From NCBI GenBank assembly GCA_018401875.1, contig JAGYJZ010000003.1:62001-126000 (forward strand): a stretch of DNA of 64,000 nucleotides, given 5' to 3'. This DNA is from Salibacteraceae bacterium. GTDB taxonomy: Bacteria; Bacteroidota; Bacteroidia; Flavobacteriales_G; Salibacteraceae. The translations under genes were made by a program, and so were the position numbers. Below, piece by piece: positions 58,888 to 64,000 of the stretch. The stretch's first letter is position 1. Each line of letters starts with the position of its first letter. The notes below the pieces were generated by a model. The model made no database searches and had not been told where the DNA came from. It saw only the letters and a list, made by a program, of their open reading frames with translations.

Positions 58888-59931
58888 ATGAGTAAGCACA
58901 AGAAGCTTAAGGTTGGAATAACGTGTGGAGATATCAACGGCATTGGGATCGAGATAATTCTTAAGGCGCTTTCCGATTCGCGCGTTTACGAGCACTGCAC
59001 TCCGATCATTTATGCATCTTCAGACCTTATTAAGCAACAGAAGCACGAACTAAAGTTGGAAGGGTTTCATTTTCATGTGATTGAAAGCGCTGAAAAGGCA
59101 GATGCTACCAAGGTAAATGTGTTAAATGTGTGGAGTGAAAAGGTGGAAATAGAATTCGGTCAATCCACTGCTAAAGGAGGTGAGTATGCATTCAAATCAT
59201 TGAAAGCCGCTGTTGAAGACATTGCCTCTACCAAGATTGATGTGTTGGTTACTGCACCGATCAACAAGAAAAATATTCAGTCTGAAGAATTCAATTTCCC
59301 AGGCCACACTGAATTTTTAGCAGCGTATGCCAACGAAGAAAATCCATTGATGATCCTTGTGCACAACAACCTTCGAGTAGCAGTGGCCACGGGGCATATT
59401 GCGGTTGAGGACATTAAATCACATATTTCAAAAGACCTTATCGTTTCAAAACTCAGCGTTTTTGCAAAATCGTTGACGCAAGATTTTGGAATACACCGCC
59501 CAAAGATTGCGGTATTAGGATTGAATCCACACAACGGTGATGAAGGACTAATGGGCGACCAAGAGTCAAAAATTATAGTTCCCGCGATTGAAAAGGCAAA
59601 AGATGAGGGCGCTCTTGTGTTTGGCCCATTTGCCGCTGATGGGTTTTTTGGGTCGCCACATCGGAATAATTTTGACGGAGTATTAGCGATGTATCACGAT
59701 CAAGGCTTGGCGCCTTTTAAGGCGTTGGCATTTGAAGAAGGAGTGAATTTTACAGCAGGACTCCCCATCGTGAGAACTTCCCCAGACCACGGTGTAGCCT
59801 ATGATATCGCTGGCCAAGGCATTGCTTCTGAGGTGTCTTTCAGACAGGCCATTTTAGCCGCTTGCGACATCGCCAATGAACGGAGACACTACCGAGAAAT
59901 TTCGTCAAATCCATTGCCCATTTCGAAATAA
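58888..59931 (+). CDS. pdxA: 4-hydroxythreonine-4-phosphate dehydrogenase
   Basis: The 347-residue enzyme has the PdxA signatures: GITCGDINGIGIEII at the start, TAPINKKNI, FPGHTEFLA, GLNPHNGDEGLMG and YHDQGLAPFKALAF. These include the three metal-binding histidines. It catalyses the NAD-dependent oxidation and decarboxylation step of vitamin B6 synthesis. It is divergent from the T9SS protein gene and precedes the fatty-acid cluster. Confidence 0.98.
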   Translation: MSKHKKLKVGITCGDINGIGIEIILKALSDSRVYEHCTPIIYASSDLIKQQKHELKLEGFHFHVIESAEKADATKVNVLNVWSEKVEIEFGQSTAKGGEYAFKSLKAAVEDIASTKIDVLVTAPINKKNIQSEEFNFPGHTEFLAAYANEENPLMILVHNNLRVAVATGHIAVEDIKSHISKDLIVSKLSVFAKSLTQDFGIHRPKIAVLGLNPHNGDEGLMGDQESKIIVPAIEKAKDEGALVFGPFAADGFFGSPHRNNFDGVLAMYHDQGLAPFKALAFEEGVNFTAGLPIVRTSPDHGVAYDIAGQGIASEVSFRQAILAACDIANERRHYREISSNPLPISK

Positions 59932-59950
59932 AATTCAAATTAATAATACT

Positions 59951-59967
59951 CGCTTGTTTTTCAAGCG
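59951..59967 (+). terminator. Hairpin between pdxA and the DUF177 gene
   Basis: CGCTTG-TTTTT-CAAGCG is a 6-bp stem 20 bases after pdxA. It lacks a T-run on the plus strand and overlaps the candidate promoter, so its role is unsure. Confidence 0.3.
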
Positions 59968-59981
59968 ATTCATTACATTTG
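59954..59981 (+). promoter_or_regulatory. Candidate promoter of the DUF177-rpmF-plsX-fabH-accBC cluster
   Basis: TTG at 59954 and TACATTTG at 59974-59981 (an exact TAnnTTTG) are 17 bases apart. The -7 element ends 22 bases before the first codon, which suits a short leader. Confidence 0.55.
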
Positions 59982-60003
59982 CAACCCTTTTTTAGATAGC
60001 TCT

Positions 60004-60477
60004 TTGAAACCAAAATATTCATACGAACTCAATTTTGTAAGTCTAGCACTAGGCAAGCACGAATTCAACTACAAGGTTGATTCATCGCTTTTCGAAGCGC
60101 AAGATGTAAGCGAATTTGAAGATGTTAATTGCTCTGTTATTGTTTACTTAGAGAAACAGGAACGGCTGATGAAGCTCGATTTTGAAATCGATGGATTTGT
60201 AAAAACACTTTGTGATCGCTGTGGCGAAAGCCTTCAAATAATGGTGAGTACAGAAAATAATTTGGTCGTTAGATTTGCAGAAGAATCAGATTTCACTGAT
60301 GACGAAGTAGTTTTTTTAAGCGAAACTGCGTCAGTGATAGATCTAGGTCAGTTCATTTATGAATACGTTATGGTAGGCTTGCCCACCAGAAGGGTTCATG
60401 AGGAAGGAAAATGCGATCCAGCTGTGCTGCAGTACTTAGAAGAAGTATCTGAAAAAGAAGAAGACGCAGATAATTAG
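60004..60477 (+). CDS. DUF177 / YceD-family protein
   Basis: The 157-residue protein has the DUF177 core, with [12 protein letters not shown] (a CxxC pair), a Cys near the end ([10 protein letters not shown]) and the acidic C-terminus of this family. YceD is almost always encoded before rpmF and is linked to 23S rRNA biogenesis and L32 regulation. The start is a TTG ([12 protein letters not shown]). It is the first gene of the L32-fatty-acid cluster. Confidence 0.9.
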   Translation: MKPKYSYELNFVSLALGKHEFNYKVDSSLFEAQDVSEFEDVNCSVIVYLEKQERLMKLDFEIDGFVKTLCDRCGESLQIMVSTENNLVVRFAEESDFTDDEVVFLSETASVIDLGQFIYEYVMVGLPTRRVHEEGKCDPAVLQYLEEVSEKEEDADN

Positions 60478-60529
60478 TTGGACCCGTGATGGGAAGCACT
60501 CAAAAAATTTAAAAACTAAAGCTTGTAAA

Positions 60530-60721
60530 ATGGCACATCCTAAACGAAAAATCTCGAAAACGAGAAGAGACAAGAGAAGAACTCACTACAAAGCTGAGTT
60601 ACCAACAATCGCGACTTGTCCGACTACTGGTCAGCCTCACTTGTTTCACAGAGCTCATTGGTATGAAGGAAAACTTTACTACAAAGGTAGAGTGGTGATG
60701 GAGAAAGAATCAATGGCTTAA
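60530..60721 (+). CDS. rpmF: Ribosomal protein L32, zinc-free type
   Basis: The 63-residue protein starts [19 protein letters not shown], diagnostic for bL32. The usual four-cysteine zinc ribbon is reduced to one cysteine ([17 protein letters not shown]), so it is the C-minus form. It lies 52 bases after DUF177 and six before plsX, the classic order. Confidence 0.98.
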   Translation: MAHPKRKISKTRRDKRRTHYKAELPTIATCPTTGQPHLFHRAHWYEGKLYYKGRVVMEKESMA

Positions 60722-60727
60722 CATCAG

Positions 60728-61672
60728 ATGGCCAAGAAGGTAGGCCTTGATGTTTTAGGCGGAGATTTCGCCCCTGACGCGAATGTTCTTGGTGCAATTG
60801 CAGCCCAAGAAGATCTTGGCGAAAGGGCTTCTATTGTCCTATATGGAGATGGCTCAGTCATTGAATCTATTTTATTGGCCAACGGCAAATCAAAAGACTC
60901 CTTTGAGATCGTTCACACCACCGAAAATATTTCGATGAGTGAGCACCCTGCTAAAGCGTTTCTAAAAAAACCGAATTCTTCGATTGGATTAGGATTCAAA
61001 GCGTTGCAAGACGACACAATTCAAGCGTTTTCAAGTACGGGCAACACGGGTGCTATGCTCGTGGCGGCCATGTACACCATCCGCACAATACCGGGCGTCA
61101 TCAGACCTTGTATTACAACAGCACTGCCTGTGTTGGAAGGCGGGATGAGCGTTTTGCTCGATGTTGGAATTAATTCTGACTGCAAAGCGGACGTACTCTA
61201 CCAATTTGGTGTGTTAGGAAGCATTCTTGCCGAACAGGTTTATAACATCGAACAACCAAAAGTTGGTTTGATTAATATCGGTGAAGAAGAAGAAAAAGGC
61301 AACATGCTTACCCAAGCCGCCCACCAACTGATGAAAGACTCACAAGAGTATAATTTCATTGGAAATATAGAAGGTCGCGATCTTTTTAGCGGAAAGGCTG
61401 ATGTTGTAGTTTGCGATGGTTTCACGGGTAATGTCATACTGAAGCAAGCAGAAGCGTTGTACACGCTGATCCGAAAGAGAGGCATCAAAGACGAGTACTT
61501 TGAACGTTTCAATTATGAAATTTACGGTGGCACCCCGGTTCTTGGTGTCAATGGAAATGTTATCATTGGGCATGGTATTTCAAACGCGAATGCCGTTAAG
61601 AATATGATTAAACTTTCAGTGGATACTGCTGAGGCAAATTTGGCAGATCGCATTAGAAAGGTCTTTAAGTAG
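60728..61672 (+). CDS. plsX: Phosphate acyltransferase PlsX
   Basis: The 314-residue protein opens KKVGLDVLGGDFAPD and contains SSIGLGFKAL, AFSSTGNTGAMLVAA, LLDVGINSDCKADVLYQF and VVCDGFTGNVILKQAEA. All are PlsX motifs. It makes acyl phosphate from acyl-ACP for phospholipid synthesis. Seven bases separate it from fabH. Confidence 0.98.
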   Translation: MAKKVGLDVLGGDFAPDANVLGAIAAQEDLGERASIVLYGDGSVIESILLANGKSKDSFEIVHTTENISMSEHPAKAFLKKPNSSIGLGFKALQDDTIQAFSSTGNTGAMLVAAMYTIRTIPGVIRPCITTALPVLEGGMSVLLDVGINSDCKADVLYQFGVLGSILAEQVYNIEQPKVGLINIGEEEEKGNMLTQAAHQLMKDSQEYNFIGNIEGRDLFSGKADVVVCDGFTGNVILKQAEALYTLIRKRGIKDEYFERFNYEIYGGTPVLGVNGNVIIGHGISNANAVKNMIKLSVDTAEANLADRIRKVFK

Positions 61673-61678
61673 AAACCT

Positions 61679-62677
61679 ATGGCAAAAATTAACGCTGCTA
61701 TCACTGCGGTTGCATCGTATGTTCCTGATTATGTTTTAACCAATAAGGAACTTGAAAAATTAGTGGACACCAATGACGAGTGGATCACCTCTCGAACAGG
61801 AATTAAAGAACGAAGAATACTCAAAGGCGAAGATCAAGGCGTGACCGAAATGGCCAAAGTTGCCGTTCAAAGATTGCTCGAAAAGAGGGGTATCGGTCCC
61901 GAGGAAATCGACTTGGTTATCTTTTGCACCGTCACCCCCGATAAAGTTTTTCCCGCATCCGCGAATATCGTAAGCCGAAAAGTTGGGATGAATAACGCAT
62001 TTGGTTTTGACCTCAATGCCGCGTGTTCGGGGTTCATCTATGGACTCATTACAGGATCAAAATTTGTGGAGAGCGGCACCCATAAAAAGGTGGTGGTCAT
62101 TGGAGCAGATAAAATGTCCTCTATTCTAGATTACACTGACCGCGCCACGTGCATTATTTTCGGTGATGGAGCAGGTGTGGTTTTGCTCGAAGCAGATGAA
62201 AACGGCAATGGAATTCAGGACTCTATTTTAAAGAGTGATGGCAGTGGCGAGGAATTCTTACACCAAAAAGCCGGAGGATCAGAGCGACCTGCTACGCATG
62301 GCACGGTGGATAGAAAAGAACACTTCGTATACCAAGAAGGGAAAACGGTGTTCAAATTTGCTGTTTCAAATATGGCTGATGTGAGTTATCAAATCATGCA
62401 ACGAAATAATTTAACAGCCAATGAAATCGCCTGGCTCGTTCCACATCAAGCTAACTTGCGTATCATTGATGCCACGGCACACAGAATGGGTGTCGGAAAA
62501 GAAAAAGTAATGATCAATATTGACCGTTATGGAAATACAACAAATGGCACTATACCTTTATGCCTTTCTGACTGGGAAAGCCAGCTTCACAAAGGTGACA
62601 ACATAATTCTTTCAGCATTTGGAGGAGGATTTACCTGGGGGTCAGTTTACCTCAAATGGGCGTATGATCCTTCTTAA
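61679..62677 (+). CDS. fabH: Beta-ketoacyl-ACP synthase III
   Basis: The 332-residue condensing enzyme has the catalytic triad: Cys in LNAACSGFIYGL, His in VPHQANLRI and Asn in YGNTTNGTIPL. The opening (VASYVPDYVLTNKELEKLVDTNDEWI) is typical. It starts fatty-acid synthesis by joining acetyl-CoA with malonyl-ACP. Its neighbours accB and accC make the malonyl-CoA. Confidence 0.98.
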   Translation: MAKINAAITAVASYVPDYVLTNKELEKLVDTNDEWITSRTGIKERRILKGEDQGVTEMAKVAVQRLLEKRGIGPEEIDLVIFCTVTPDKVFPASANIVSRKVGMNNAFGFDLNAACSGFIYGLITGSKFVESGTHKKVVVIGADKMSSILDYTDRATCIIFGDGAGVVLLEADENGNGIQDSILKSDGSGEEFLHQKAGGSERPATHGTVDRKEHFVYQEGKTVFKFAVSNMADVSYQIMQRNNLTANEIAWLVPHQANLRIIDATAHRMGVGKEKVMINIDRYGNTTNGTIPLCLSDWESQLHKGDNIILSAFGGGFTWGSVYLKWAYDPS

Positions 62678-62732
62678 TATTGCCGATCATTCATATTAAA
62701 TTACTTTAGTATCCCCTTATAAAATAAACCAT

Positions 62733-63230
62733 ATGGATATTAGTCAAATACAATCGTTAATCAAGTTCGTATCTAAATCAGGTGTGAACGAAGTAGAACT
62801 TGAGACCAAAGATTTCAAGATCAATATCAAAACCAATAAAGCCGGAGATGCAACCACTCAAATGATGGCTGTGCCTCAGCAGAATTACGCTCCACAGCAA
62901 GCTCCAGCTGCGCCAGTGGCAGCGCCTGCGCCAGCGCCTTCTGCAGATGGTGGTAGCCAAAACAACGAATCGAAAAGCGATGACAATAAGTATGTAACTG
63001 TGAAGTCTCCAATGATTGGTACTTTTTATCGTTCTGCTAATCCTGAATCAGATTCTTTTGTGAATGTTGGTGATGATATCAGTGCAGGAAAGGTAATTTG
63101 CATCATTGAGGCTATGAAACTTTTCAATGAAATAGAAGCAGAAATTTCTGGTAAGATTGTGAAAGTGTTGGCAGATGATGCTACACCCGTTGAATACGAT
63201 CAACCACTATTCCTTGTTGATCCTTCATAA
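62733..63230 (+). CDS. accB: Biotin carboxyl carrier protein of acetyl-CoA carboxylase
   Basis: An N-terminal MDISQIQSLIKFVSKS domain and an Ala/Pro/Gln-rich linker (about 50-85) precede the biotinyl domain. That domain carries IIEAMKLFNEIEAE, with the biotin-bearing Lys. The product carries CO2 from AccC to the transferase. The gene is 33 bases before accC. Confidence 0.98.
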   Translation: MDISQIQSLIKFVSKSGVNEVELETKDFKINIKTNKAGDATTQMMAVPQQNYAPQQAPAAPVAAPAPAPSADGGSQNNESKSDDNKYVTVKSPMIGTFYRSANPESDSFVNVGDDISAGKVICIIEAMKLFNEIEAEISGKIVKVLADDATPVEYDQPLFLVDPS

Positions 63231-63263
63231 GACAACGCCAGGAGATATTTAAAATCAAATCAT

Positions 63264-64000
63264 ATGTTCAACAAAATACTAATCGCAAATCGCGGTGAGA
63301 TAGCATTGCGTATTATCCGCACTTGCCGAGAGATGGGAATTAAAACCGTGGCGGTCTATTCGAAAGCCGATGCAGATAGTTTGCATGTGCGCTTTGCCGA
63401 TGAGGCGGTTTGTATTGGCCCAGCAGTCAGTAGCGAATCTTACCTAAAAATCCCGAATATTATTGCCGCTGCTGAAATCACAAACTCTGATGCCATCCAT
63501 CCGGGTTATGGTTTCCTCTCAGAAAACGCCAAATTCTCTAAAATTTGCCAGGAAAACGGCATCAAGTTTATAGGGGCTTTGCCTGAGCAGATCGAAGGAA
63601 TGGGCGACAAGTCGAGCGCAAAGAAAACCATGATTGACGCAGGGGTTCCAACAATTCCAGGTTCTGCAGGTCTTTTGAAATCACAGGAAGACGCCCTTAA
63701 AGTGGCCAAACAAATTGGCTATCCGGTGATCATGAAGGCTACTGCAGGAGGTGGCGGAAAAGGCATGCGCATGTGCACCAATGATGAAGAGGTTACTACA
63801 GCTTGGGGTTCGGCCCGAAAAGAAGCACTCGCAGCTTTTGGAAATGACGGCATGTACATGGAGAAATTCATCGTGGAGCCTCGTCACATAGAAATTCAAA
63901 TTGCAGGCGATCAACAAGGTAAAGTTTGCCATTTATCTGAACGTGATTGTTCGGTGCAGCGAAGGCATCAAAAACTGGTAGAAGAAACACCTTCTCCATT
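63264..64000 (+). CDS. accC: Biotin carboxylase subunit, 3' end outside the window
   Basis: The reading frame is open from [20 protein letters not shown] to the window edge (245 codons of about 450), which is why the ORF track lacks it. The pre-ATP-grasp N-domain has [11 protein letters not shown]. The ATP-grasp domain has [14 protein letters not shown] and [17 protein letters not shown], with the next expected motif [16 protein letters not shown] at the edge. It carboxylates biotin on AccB using ATP and bicarbonate. Confidence 0.97.
   Translation, partial: MFNKILIANRGEIALRIIRTCREMGIKTVAVYSKADADSLHVRFADEAVCIGPAVSSESYLKIPNIIAAAEITNSDAIHPGYGFLSENAKFSKICQENGIKFIGALPEQIEGMGDKSSAKKTMIDAGVPTIPGSAGLLKSQEDALKVAKQIGYPVIMKATAGGGGKGMRMCTNDEEVTTAWGSARKEALAAFGNDGMYMEKFIVEPRHIEIQIAGDQQGKVCHLSERDCSVQRRHQKLVEETPSP

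Overview
The window looks like chromosomal DNA of a marine-type Bacteroidota bacterium, most likely of the Flavobacteriia. Visible reasons: type IX secretion (T9SS) sorting domains on several secreted proteins, a PorP/SprF-family protein paired with a giant SprB-repeat adhesin, promoters resembling TAnnTTTG, few Shine-Dalgarno sites, a DnaG whose zinc finger has lost its ligands, a cysteine-poor ribosomal protein L32, and a laminarin-type glucan locus. No rRNA, CRISPR array, integrase or IS transposase was seen.

Layout. 0-8.2 kb: housekeeping and envelope genes (thioesterase, secreted cyclophilin, Crp/Fnr regulator with an FNR-like box at its 3' end, DinB-like protein, MscL, MscS, DnaG, a frameshifted outer-membrane protein gene). 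8.5-16.3 kb: a tight four-gene operon (sugar porter, GH16, GH30, GH149/GH94-like phosphorylase) that fits hydrolysis of beta-1,3/1,6-glucan outside the cytoplasm followed by phosphorolysis inside. 16.4-18.6 kb: LysR regulator divergent from a small gene and an SbtA-type bicarbonate transporter. 18.8-25.4 kb: pheT, an FN3 fragment, initiator tRNA with an array of damaged tRNA-3'-half copies around a small GIY-YIG gene, gpmI and an orphan histidine kinase. 25.4-26.5 kb: dispersed repeats and a T9SS gene that has lost its 5' end.

26.5-36.7 kb: an AT-rich accessory island, all on the minus strand, between that truncated gene and tRNA-Gln. It holds a WYL regulator, a soluble ClpB-like AAA+ / FtsH-type M41 protease fusion, a split gene ending in a GIY-YIG-like domain, a DUF2779 protein (Cas4-like nuclease plus exonuclease), a DnaB-like ATPase without the usual N-terminal domain, and a lipoprotein/membrane-protein pair. 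Two transcription units in the island start with the same promoter element at identical spacing. This is the best candidate for an undescribed, possibly anti-phage, system.

36.8-58.8 kb: polysaccharide deacetylase, persulfide-dioxygenase-like MBL-rhodanese protein, the PorP/SprF-like protein with its 13.6-kb SprB-like adhesin (containing an embedded C-type lectin-like domain and two nested beta modules), lepA, ribE and another T9SS type-B surface protein. 58.9-64 kb: pdxA, then the fatty-acid/ribosomal cluster yceD(DUF177)-rpmF-plsX-fabH-accB-accC; accC runs off the window.
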